From assembly GCA_964370165.1 (NCBI GenBank), contig CAYJIG010000060.1, positions 1 through 12,662 of the forward strand: a stretch of 12,662 nt of DNA, written 5' to 3'. Of this stretch, positions 4,956 through 12,473 are shown in pieces. A program made the position numbers and the translations under genes. The DNA is from JAAYCI01 sp964370165. Lineage in GTDB: Bacteria > Bacillota > Clostridia > Oscillospirales > Ruminococcaceae. Within the stretch, counting starts at the first letter, position 1. Every line of letters starts with the position of its first letter. The notes under the pieces are model-generated. The model did no database searches. It was not told where the DNA came from and was given only the letters and a program-made list of their open reading frames with translations.

Positions 4956-6440
4956 ATGGAGAGCTATTTAGAAGCCTTACCACTATTGTTAAACTTGCCC
5001 ACATTGTGTTGTATCGTTCTTGGCATTGTTGTTGGCATTCTTTTTGGTGCTGTCCCGGGATTTACAGGCGTTATGGCTATCGCAATAATTCTACCGTTCA
5101 CGTTTTCACTTGACGCCACTCCTGCCATAGTTATGTTATACAGCTGTTTTTGTGGTGGCTGTTTTGGTGGATCTATTTCGGCGATTCTTATAGGCACACC
5201 CGGTGCTCCTGAAGCTGCAGCTACAGCAAAGGATGGTTATCAATTGGCCTTAAAAGGTCAGAGTTACAAGGCCATATCAATGGCATCCTTCGCGTCTTGT
5301 ATTGGTGGTGCAGTGAGCGCAGTTCTGCTGATGCTTTTTGCTCCTGTCATTGCAGGATGGACGTTAGCGTTCACGCCACCCGAATTTTTCATGCTGGGCG
5401 TGTTTGGCATCTCTGTTATTGCAGGACTTAACGAGGGAAATATACTCATGGGTCTTGTAGCAGGTCTTGTTGGCATGCTTTTGTCCATGGTAGGCATGGA
5501 CGCACAAAGTGGTGCACTTCGATTTACATTTGGCAGCCTCAATCTCTACTCTGGATTTTCCTTGACGCCCATCATTTTAGGCGTGTTTGCCCTGACAAAG
5601 ATTTTTAGTACATTTGAAGGCACTCAGGATAAAAAGATTGAGAAGGGTGTAGAGCTCAGCAAAGAAAAACTGAAAATGAGCGACTATAAAGACTGTGCAG
5701 GAGCTATCGCTCGCGGCACAGTTGTAGGCAACATCATTGGCATCATCCCTGCTGCCGGCGCAGCCATTGCCGCATTCATCAGCTATAATATTGAAAAAAT
5801 CACTTCAAAAAAGCGGCATCTGCTGGGCACAGGTATTTTAGAAGGCGTTGCTGCACCTGAAGCGGCGAACAACGCCGTAACCGGCTCGTCGTTGATTCCT
5901 CTGCTCACTTTGGGCATCCCGGGAAGTGGTGGCGCGTCTGCATTATTGGGTGCATTCATGATGCATGGATTGGCGCCTGGTCCTTTCTTGTTTGAGGACA
6001 ACGCAGTGCTAATGGCAGCGATTATGATGGGTTTTGTTGTGATGAACCTCATTATGTTCTTTGTAATTAAGGCTACCTCGCGTTGGTTTGTTCATATTAC
6101 AAGGGTACCTGAAGTGGCCCTAATCACCTGCTTGTTTGTAGTATGTATGGGCGGTGCATTTGCCAATAATACCTCGATTTTTGACGTGACTGTTGCTGTG
6201 GTTATTGGCGTTTTGGCATTTTGGCTCAACCGACTTGGTATACCCACCATTTCCTTTATGTTGGGCTTCATCCTAGGGCCGACAGTTGAATCAAACTTCC
6301 GCAAATCTATGGTAATCTCTGATGGGGATATAAGCATCTTCTTTACTCGTCCAATTTGTATAGTCTTTATTTTACTCACTGTTGCTCTGCTGGTTGGCAC
6401 GCGTTATATGAATCGATCAATGAAGAAACTAGAGGATTGA
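4956..6440 (+). CDS. tctA: Tripartite tricarboxylate transporter large membrane subunit
   Basis: This is the channel-forming subunit, thought to drive uptake with an ion gradient rather than ATP. It has 494 residues, the usual family length, with about ten to twelve hydrophobic segments. Family signatures are GAVPGFTGVM (31-40), IGTPGAPEAAATAKDGYQLA (79-98) and the second, related LGIPGSGGASALLGAF segment in the middle of the protein (near 319-334) followed by GLAPGPFLF. The two PG-containing loops are the conserved paired motifs of TctA. Its stop is 1 nt before the first sulfatase ATG, so translation of the transporter and the sulfatase is probably coupled. Confidence 0.96.
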   Translation: MESYLEALPLLLNLPTLCCIVLGIVVGILFGAVPGFTGVMAIAIILPFTFSLDATPAIVMLYSCFCGGCFGGSISAILIGTPGAPEAAATAKDGYQLALKGQSYKAISMASFASCIGGAVSAVLLMLFAPVIAGWTLAFTPPEFFMLGVFGISVIAGLNEGNILMGLVAGLVGMLLSMVGMDAQSGALRFTFGSLNLYSGFSLTPIILGVFALTKIFSTFEGTQDKKIEKGVELSKEKLKMSDYKDCAGAIARGTVVGNIIGIIPAAGAAIAAFISYNIEKITSKKRHLLGTGILEGVAAPEAANNAVTGSSLIPLLTLGIPGSGGASALLGAFMMHGLAPGPFLFEDNAVLMAAIMMGFVVMNLIMFFVIKATSRWFVHITRVPEVALITCLFVVCMGGAFANNTSIFDVTVAVVIGVLAFWLNRLGIPTISFMLGFILGPTVESNFRKSMVISDGDISIFFTRPICIVFILLTVALLVGTRYMNRSMKKLED

Positions 6441-6441
6441 T

Positions 6442-7827
6442 ATGGAAAAACCAAACATTTTATTTTTGTTTGCCGACCAATTTGCTTACGATGCTATTGG
6501 CGCACTCAATGGCGTGGCGCGAACTCCGCATCTGGATGCAATGCGGCAAAAGAGCATTTGCTTTGATACTTGCTACACGACCAGTCCACTCTGCATGCCT
6601 GCAAGGGCTTCATTGGCCACAGGGCTATATCCTGCTGAGCTTTGTATAATGGATAATTTTGCAGCAGGCCTATGCGCAGACGACGAAACTTGGATGCAAC
6701 GTCTAAGAGACAACGGATACGAAACATCTTTGTTTGGCAAAGCGCATTTACACAAGTTTCCTAGTGACATGAGACAAAATGAACTGACAAAGGCACACGG
6801 CTACCAAATTGTAGACGAGATGCCCGGACCGAGAACTTATGGCAATATTGGCTCTAGCTATTACGATCATTTAGAGACGCAAGGACTGCTTGAAATTTAC
6901 CGCGAAGACATGGATAAACGCTATAAAGGCTGTGTCTATGATAGCAGCCCCACTCCACTATCCATCGATGATTATGCAGACGTATTTATTACCGAGCGCG
7001 CATTAGAGTATTTACAATCAGCACCTTCGGAGCGTCCATGGTTTTGCACTGTGGGTTTTGGAGGTCCACATGACCCGTGGGATACACCGAGTGAATATGT
7101 TGATGGCTATGCCAATGTCGATATGCCAAAGCCATTGAAAAAGCCGATTTCAAAAAACCCACAGCGTCCTTGCGGAGTATACGACCGTATTTTGAACGGT
7201 AAATACGATCCGGGTTTAACAGAAGCTATTTGCGACATGACGCCTAAAGATATTGAGGAACTTCGCAAAAGTTATTACGGCCATGTTACACTAATAGATG
7301 AACAAATTGGCCGTTTGTTGTCCTGTCTTGAGGCGCGCGGCCAATTAGAGAACACTATTGTGGTGTTTTCTGCAGATCATGGCGAGCAAAACGGAGATTA
7401 CGGCCTATTGTTCAAGCAAACATTTTTTGAAACCTCAGTACGCGTGCCGCTTATGATTCAATACCCTGCACGGTTGCAACCGCAGACGGTCGCTGCCCCT
7501 GTTGAGTTAATGGATTTAGGCCCTACGCTATGCACACTCACAGGCGTCGAGCCACTGCAAAGCAATGCATCATCCTTGTTGGCAGCAGATGGTAGTGTAC
7601 ACATCGAAAAAGATATGGTGATTTCACAACTCTTCGGTGAAACCATGGTGCTTTGCCAAAACATCAAGGGCGTTTTGAATAAAGACGGCGAAATTTATAT
7701 TCTTTTTGATATGGAAAATGATCCACAGGAAAGTTGCAACTTAGCAGCTTGCGGAACTCAAATTGAGCAGCAATTGCGCCGCAAGTTAGACACATATGTA
7801 GGAGTAGGGAGGACTGTAAATGCTTAA
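6442..7827 (+). CDS. Cys-type sulfatase, cytoplasmic (first of two)
   Basis: A type I sulfatase that hydrolyses a sulfate ester, using formylglycine made from C51 in LCMPARASLATG (CxPxR, R55). It has 461 residues. Other expected active-site elements are the N-terminal metal-binding ADQ (11-13), GKAHL (99-103, Lys and His), GGPHDPW (H210), SADHGE (D312, H313) and K325 in LFKQTFFE. The closing LFDMENDPQESCNL is the usual C-terminal hallmark. There is no signal peptide, so it should act inside the cell, where the radical SAM maturase is. AGAGGA (6431-6436) sits 5 nt before the ATG, at the end of tctA. The substrate is not known; the adjacent transporter implies an imported organic sulfate. It differs substantially from the next gene's product, so a tandem duplication, if any, is old. 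Confidence 0.94.
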   Translation: MEKPNILFLFADQFAYDAIGALNGVARTPHLDAMRQKSICFDTCYTTSPLCMPARASLATGLYPAELCIMDNFAAGLCADDETWMQRLRDNGYETSLFGKAHLHKFPSDMRQNELTKAHGYQIVDEMPGPRTYGNIGSSYYDHLETQGLLEIYREDMDKRYKGCVYDSSPTPLSIDDYADVFITERALEYLQSAPSERPWFCTVGFGGPHDPWDTPSEYVDGYANVDMPKPLKKPISKNPQRPCGVYDRILNGKYDPGLTEAICDMTPKDIEELRKSYYGHVTLIDEQIGRLLSCLEARGQLENTIVVFSADHGEQNGDYGLLFKQTFFETSVRVPLMIQYPARLQPQTVAAPVELMDLGPTLCTLTGVEPLQSNASSLLAADGSVHIEKDMVISQLFGETMVLCQNIKGVLNKDGEIYILFDMENDPQESCNLAACGTQIEQQLRRKLDTYVGVGRTVNA

Positions 7828-9466
7828 GCGCAAGGATAATGCTCCCAACATCGTGTTGATCATGGCTGACCAACTACGCTTTGATTATGTGGGAGCATAC
7901 AATGAAATGCCGATGATACAAACTCCTCATATTGATTCGTTGGCAAATGACGGCCTAAGATGTGACCAAGCCTACTCTCCTAATCCTGTTTGTATACCTG
8001 CGAGATACAACATGCTGACAGGGCTAGGTGCTCGATATCACGGATTTGACGATAACTATTTTGGCGAGCAGAGCAAAGCGTGCCCATGGCATCTGCCTAC
8101 TTTTGCACAAATTCTATCCGACGCCGGTTATGCAACTGCGGCTATCGGAAAAATGCACTTTCAGCCTACAAGGCGTGCTACTGGCTTTGATATATTTGAA
8201 AGCATGGATGAAGTTGTTGGTGATATTGAAGAGGACGAATATGCCCAGTTCTTGCGCGCTAATGGATATGGACACATCGGAAGTCTCCACGGAGTGCGCA
8301 ATGTGCTGTATATGCAACCTCAGCAATCTATACTCCCTGAAGCTTTGCATGGCTCGTGCTGGGTAGCCGATCGTGCAATTGACTATTTGAAACGCAGAGG
8401 TGATCAAAATCGGCCATATCTTTTGTTCGCCGGATTTATTCACCCACATCCTCCATTTGATGTTCCGCCCGAGTGGGCGCATATGTATGATGGAAAAATT
8501 CCGGAGTGTACGGTTTCAAGCACACCCCTGTCTACATTGGCAGAGGAAAACAAATGCATTGCGGAAAATCCGGACGCTGACACTTTGCGCCGTATGCGAG
8601 AGCTTTATGCGTGCGCGGTATCACATATGGATAGTCAAGTGGGACGAATTCTCCAAGCGATTGACGAAAGTGGGCAGAGAGATAATACGCTGGTGATTTT
8701 CGTGTCGGATCATGGGGAGATGTTGGGGGATTTAGGCACATATCAGAAATTTTTACCTTATGATGCGTCGTGCAAGATACCTATGTTGCTACGTTGGCCG
8801 GCACAAATTGAACCCGGACGCCACACAGAGGCGTTTACAGATTTAAATGACATTTTACCCACAATGCTCCATGCTGCAGGTGTAGACTATCCAGGAACAC
8901 TGCCGCTGCCGGGCATGTCAATATTACACGACAACGGGAATAAAGATCGCAAGTATCAATATGTTGAGCACCAGCGAGGTAGCAAACGATGGTGTATGCT
9001 TCGAGACGCGAAATATAAATACGTGCATCACTATGGGGATGCACCTGAGCTATTTGATATGCTACAAGATCCCAATGAGACCACGAATTTATTGTACAAC
9101 TGCCAAGATTCCGATGTGTGGGATATTGCACAGCAGTATAAAGAAAAGCTACTTGACTATGAGACGCGTCATGGATTGCAAGGAGGGGTTGTGGGCAACG
9201 ATTTTGAGAAACGTCCGGCGTATATTGCTACGCCGTATCAAGAAGGGTGCTTTCCTACGTCCATGGTGCGTTACGCCGGTGACGATCCCGCTGGATGTTT
9301 GTGCGATGAAATTTTAGAAGCTGTTCGCAATGAGCCTACAGTAGACCTTTCGCGTCGATCGGTGGTAGAGCGCCTAGTACAGGCAGGCCAATGTACTACT
9401 GAGCAGGGAGATTCGTTTGTCAAAATGGCAAGGCAAATAAACCGCTACAGGCAAGAAAATGTATAA
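7820..9466 (+). CDS. Cys-type sulfatase with C-terminal extension, cytoplasmic (second of two)
   Basis: A second type I sulfatase of 548 residues. The motif is NPVCIPARYNMLTG with C58 and R62, the residue to be changed to formylglycine being C58. ADQLRFD (16-22), GKMHF (K111, H113), FIHPHPPF (H208/H210), VSDHGEMLGD (D297, H298) and K310 supply the metal and sulfate sites. ELFDMLQDPNETTNL (410-424) marks the normal end of the fold. About 98 residues after 450 form an extension with a Cys pair (C493, C495) and a helical, basic tail. No signal peptide is present. The ATG overlaps the end of the first sulfatase by 8 bp and has GGGAGGA (7807-7813) upstream, so the two are co-translated. Two different sulfatases suggest two sulfate positions or two related substrates. 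Confidence 0.94.
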   Translation: MLKRKDNAPNIVLIMADQLRFDYVGAYNEMPMIQTPHIDSLANDGLRCDQAYSPNPVCIPARYNMLTGLGARYHGFDDNYFGEQSKACPWHLPTFAQILSDAGYATAAIGKMHFQPTRRATGFDIFESMDEVVGDIEEDEYAQFLRANGYGHIGSLHGVRNVLYMQPQQSILPEALHGSCWVADRAIDYLKRRGDQNRPYLLFAGFIHPHPPFDVPPEWAHMYDGKIPECTVSSTPLSTLAEENKCIAENPDADTLRRMRELYACAVSHMDSQVGRILQAIDESGQRDNTLVIFVSDHGEMLGDLGTYQKFLPYDASCKIPMLLRWPAQIEPGRHTEAFTDLNDILPTMLHAAGVDYPGTLPLPGMSILHDNGNKDRKYQYVEHQRGSKRWCMLRDAKYKYVHHYGDAPELFDMLQDPNETTNLLYNCQDSDVWDIAQQYKEKLLDYETRHGLQGGVVGNDFEKRPAYIATPYQEGCFPTSMVRYAGDDPAGCLCDEILEAVRNEPTVDLSRRSVVERLVQAGQCTTEQGDSFVKMARQINRYRQENV

Positions 9467-9629
9467 GTAATGCAAAAACAAAGGGTTGGTAAAACATGCA
9501 GTTTCTGGGTGCGTCAAGTTGATTTTGACAAGTTCTTATGGTGGCGGCATCGCCGATATGGATATAGACATTTAAGATGCGAATCATCTGGTATGCTAAA
9601 AATTGCCAAAATAAACAAGGGGACATTTT

Positions 9630-10901
9630 ATGAACATCAGGTTTTACAACGCCAGACTGCTCACTATGACCAATGGTCTGGAGATATTAAAAGCGGAGCT
9701 ATGGGTGGAAAACAATATAATTACGCACATTGGCGATGACAAAAAAAGCGATGTAAAATGGGATCGTGAAATTGATGTAAATAACAATTTGTTGATACCC
9801 GGATTTAAAAATGCACACACGCACTCGGCAATGACATTCTTGCGCTCATATGCCGACGACTTGCCTTTATTACAATGGCTCGAAAAACAAGTTTTTCCTA
9901 TGGAGAAAAAACTAACTGAAGAGCATGTATATTGCTTTGCTAAATTGGCCATCATGGAATACCTAACCAGTGGCATTACCAGCAATTTTGATATGTATTT
10001 TCATCCCAAAGCGGTTGCACAGGCAACAATGGACACAGGATTTCGTACCGTAATGGTTGGAAGTATCACCGATGATTTACCGGTGGAGGAACTTGAAAGA
10101 GATTACTTACATTACAATGCGCTGCATCATCGTTTGTCATACAAGCTGGGATTCCACGCACAATATACGTCATCGCTTGAACAAATGGAGGAAATTTCCG
10201 AATTAGCGCATAAATACAAGTCACCGGTTTTCACACACAATTCTGAATCTGTCACAGAGGTGGAAGCATGTGTGGCAGAATACGGCATGTCGCCAACCCA
10301 GCTCATGGACAAAATCGGTATGTTTACATACGGTGGTGGGGGATATCATTGTGTGCAGCTTAGCCATAAAGACATGGAAATATTCCGTGATCGTGGACTT
10401 TGGGTTATCACGAATCCGGGCTCGAACACAAAGCTAGCCAGCGGCATTGCTCCTATCGTGGCAATGGATAATATGGGCATACAGCTGGCATTGGGAACAG
10501 ATGGCCCCGCTAGTAACAACTGTCTGGATATGTTCCGTGAAATGTTTCTGGTCACCGGTCTTGCTAAGTTGCGTGAAAAGGATGCTGCGGCACTATCCGC
10601 AGAAAAAGTGCTGACTATGGCAACAACAGGTGGCGCACACGCAATGGGCCTGCCTGAGTGCGACAGTTTGGCCGTTGGCAAAAAGGCGGATATTGTCATG
10701 ATTGATCTTATGCAACCAAATATGCAACCAATAAATAACATTGCCAAAAATCTGGTGTACAGCGGAAGTAAAATGAATGTAAAAATGACGATGGTTGACG
10801 GCAAGATTTTGTATGAGGATGGTGTTTTTCATATCGGAACGCCGGCATCTGATATTTACAAAGAGGCCAATCGGCTTATGGATGAAATTAGGCCTCGTTG
10901 A
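9630..10901 (+). CDS. mtaD: MTA/SAH/5'-deoxyadenosine deaminase (amidohydrolase)
   Basis: A metal-dependent amidohydrolase that removes the 6-amino group of adenosine-type nucleosides altered at the 5' position (methylthioadenosine, S-adenosylhomocysteine or 5'-deoxyadenosine). It has 423 residues, the family length. Metal ligands appear as H63 and H65 (NAHTHSAM), H203 (FTHNSE) and D291 (LGTDGPASNN). E206 and H240 correspond to the catalytic Glu and His. H176 (FHAQYTSS) and E92 (FPMEKKLT) are the usual substrate-side residues, and NPGSNTKLASGIAP (262-275) is a strong family signature. Oddities are Gln for the common His in HCVQLS and a GGGG run (235-238) just before H240. The start is supported by AGGGGA (9618-9623). 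It follows the sulfatases after 163 bp and precedes the phosphorylase, which could take its inosine-type product. Other amidohydrolases acting on ring amines are less likely. Confidence 0.9.
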   Translation: MNIRFYNARLLTMTNGLEILKAELWVENNIITHIGDDKKSDVKWDREIDVNNNLLIPGFKNAHTHSAMTFLRSYADDLPLLQWLEKQVFPMEKKLTEEHVYCFAKLAIMEYLTSGITSNFDMYFHPKAVAQATMDTGFRTVMVGSITDDLPVEELERDYLHYNALHHRLSYKLGFHAQYTSSLEQMEEISELAHKYKSPVFTHNSESVTEVEACVAEYGMSPTQLMDKIGMFTYGGGGYHCVQLSHKDMEIFRDRGLWVITNPGSNTKLASGIAPIVAMDNMGIQLALGTDGPASNNCLDMFREMFLVTGLAKLREKDAAALSAEKVLTMATTGGAHAMGLPECDSLAVGKKADIVMIDLMQPNMQPINNIAKNLVYSGSKMNVKMTMVDGKILYEDGVFHIGTPASDIYKEANRLMDEIRPR

Positions 10902-10986
10902 TAGCTTTGCTAGCTAAACCGATATAAAATGACCATGTTTTCAGTTAGATAAAAGCTTAAAACGTCGTAACTTTAGCAGATTTGGT

Positions 10987-11015
10987 TTGTATACTCGCTG
11001 ATTGACCTGTACAAT
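10987..11015 (+). promoter_or_regulatory. Possible promoter of the purine nucleoside phosphorylase gene
   Basis: TTGTAT (10987-10992) and TACAAT (11010-11015, 5 of 6) are 17 nt apart in the 181-bp gap before the phosphorylase. The -35 is weak. The alternative TATAGT at 11060-11065 would start RNA inside the ribosome binding site and is less credible. Confidence 0.35.
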
Positions 11016-11082
11016 TTTGATGTAAAACAGCCCAGCGTTTGATCGGAAATTTTATTTTATATAGTCTATTTAGGAGGTTTTC

Positions 11083-11910
11083 ATGGATAATATACTCAGC
11101 CGTATTGACTCGGCCACAAACTATATCAAAGGCATTACATCGGCAAGACCCAGCATGGGGCTTATTTTAGGCAGCGGCCTTGGTAGCTTTGCTGATACTT
11201 TGGATGATGCTACCATCATTCCGTTTTCCGATATTCCCGGCTTTCCTGTGCCCAGCGTGGCAGGCCATGCCGGCAACTTGGTTTTTGGCACACACATGGG
11301 TAAGACCGTTGTCGCCTTAAGTGGACGTGTCCACTATTACGAGGGCTTGCCACAAAGCGAAATCACCATCCCAGTTCGTGTGCTTGCACGTCTTGGCGTT
11401 AAAAAGCTACTACTTACCAACGCCGCAGGTGGCGTGAATTTGGATTTCGGCGCAGGTGCACTCATGCTCATCACCGATCATATCAACTATTCCGGCGGAA
11501 ATCCGCTCATTGGTAAGAATTTAGAGGAGTTTGGCCCGCGTTTTCCCGACATGAGCGACATTTACACCAAATCTCTGCGCAATCAACTTAAAGAGAAGGC
11601 GCTACAAGCAGGCATTAGCCTACGCGAGGGTGTGTATGCCATGTACTCCGGCCCGAACTATGAGACGCCTGCAGAAATCCGCATGTTCCGCGTCCTTGGC
11701 GCAGATGCCGTTGGCATGTCTACCGCACCTGAGGCTATTGTCGCCTCGCACTGCGGCATGAACGTAATGGGTATCTCGTGCATCACAAACATGGCCGCCG
11801 GCGTGCTCGATCAAAAGCTCGATCATGCGGAGGTTGTCGAGGTTGCAAACCGTGTAAAAGGCGAGTTCTTGAAGGTTGTATCACTTGCCATTGAATTGTG
11901 TGCAAACTGA
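11083..11910 (+). CDS. punA: Purine nucleoside phosphorylase (trimeric PNP family)
   Basis: The enzyme splits purine nucleosides with phosphate to a free base and (deoxy)ribose-1-phosphate, in the cytoplasmic purine salvage route. It has 275 residues, typical of the trimeric inosine/guanosine-type family. Conserved residues are S31 in LGSGLG, H62 in GHAG, R82 and H84 in SGRVHYYEG, NAAGG (113-117), E194 in GPNYETPAE, M212, N236 in ITNMAAG, and H248. These match phosphate- and purine-binding positions of the human enzyme. N236 favours 6-oxopurines such as inosine or the product of the deaminase upstream. AGGAGG (11072-11077) lies 5 nt before the ATG. The gene is visibly richer in G+C than the other genes here, so it may be older chromosomal sequence at the edge of the cluster. 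Confidence 0.96.
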   Translation: MDNILSRIDSATNYIKGITSARPSMGLILGSGLGSFADTLDDATIIPFSDIPGFPVPSVAGHAGNLVFGTHMGKTVVALSGRVHYYEGLPQSEITIPVRVLARLGVKKLLLTNAAGGVNLDFGAGALMLITDHINYSGGNPLIGKNLEEFGPRFPDMSDIYTKSLRNQLKEKALQAGISLREGVYAMYSGPNYETPAEIRMFRVLGADAVGMSTAPEAIVASHCGMNVMGISCITNMAAGVLDQKLDHAEVVEVANRVKGEFLKVVSLAIELCAN

Positions 11911-11921
11911 GCATAAAAAAT

Positions 11922-11960
11922 CGCGTTGCAAAATTTTTGTTTTGCAACGCGTGTTTTTTT
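11922..11960 (+). terminator. Strong intrinsic terminator after the phosphorylase gene
   Basis: A perfect 12-bp stem CGCGTTGCAAAA (11922-11933) and TTTTGCAACGCG (11940-11951), loop TTTTTG, is followed by TG and then seven T (11954-11960). It begins 12 nt after the stop codon and closes the plus-strand gene set. Confidence 0.95.
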
Positions 11961-12098
11961 GCCGGAAAACATATGGATTATTATATCACCGGCTCATTAA
12001 ACACCTTGCCATTATATACCAATAATAATATGTAGTTTTAGCTTATACCAACACCGGCGAAATCCGAACCGGCAACACCACCCGTAAATCACCCTATT

Positions 12099-12129
12099 TG
12101 CAAACAACCTGCAAACAACCTGCAAACAA
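12099..12129. repeat. Three-copy 11-mer tandem (TGCAAACAACC)
   Basis: Units start at 12099, 12110 and 12121; the third ends in AAG. The left repeat has two units at the same place. Confidence 0.8.
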
Positions 12130-12250
12130 GACAGGGAATGAGCGTTTATATATACACACCTTCAAAAAACACAGCCGAGCGTTTCATCCCTAAGAAACCA
12201 CACTACACCGAAATGATATTAGAGAATACCAAAGAACATAAACCACGCTA

Positions 12251-12357
12251 CGGCCGAAACTCCTAAGGATGAAATGTAGGCCGGGTTCCTACTGAGGGTG
12301 CCAGCCGAGAAGCTCGGCACCAAATCGGCACTCATATATATGGGTGCTTTTTGTTTG
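12251..12357 (+). ncRNA. Candidate structured RNA core ending in a terminator (right copy)
   Basis: This is 97% identical to 337-443 over 107 nt. GTAGG (12276-12280) pairs with CCTAC (12288-12292). GCCGAG (12304-12309) pairs with CTCGGC (12313-12318), and here GGTGCC upstream can also pair with GGCACC. The terminator stem 12328-12347 is followed by TTTTT. The three differences from the left copy fall in a joining region and a hairpin loop, not in the main stems. Family and function are not recognised. Confidence 0.5.
12328..12352 (+). terminator. Intrinsic terminator of the right RNA core
   Basis: The 8-bp stem (GCACTCAT with ATGGGTGC, one G-T pair), loop ATAT, and TTTTT at 12348-12352 form a standard terminator on the plus strand. 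Confidence 0.8.
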
Positions 12358-12473
12358 CCTGCCGAAAATCGCCGTTAATACACAGTTCGAATCGTTCTTT
12401 TGAGCCCTTATGTTTACTGCTTTTTATTTTATCATGTCAGGAGTAATTTAGCAAAAGCATACACTGATAACGC

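Noticed and set aside
8028..9317. Several out-of-frame reading frames within the second sulfatase
   Set aside because: All overlap a gene with an intact active site and have no independent start signals or recognisable domains.
9525..9530. TTGACA hexamer before the deaminase gene
   Set aside because: It is a perfect -35 hexamer, but no -10-like sequence lies 16-18 nt downstream, so I do not call a promoter; the deaminase may be read from the operon.
9486..9575. Short frame in the sulfatase-deaminase gap (about 29 codons from a TTG, ending in GGGIADMDIDI)
   Set aside because: The peptide looks somewhat protein-like, but there is no ATG or proper ribosome binding site and no homologue that I recognise; it could be a gene remnant but cannot be supported.
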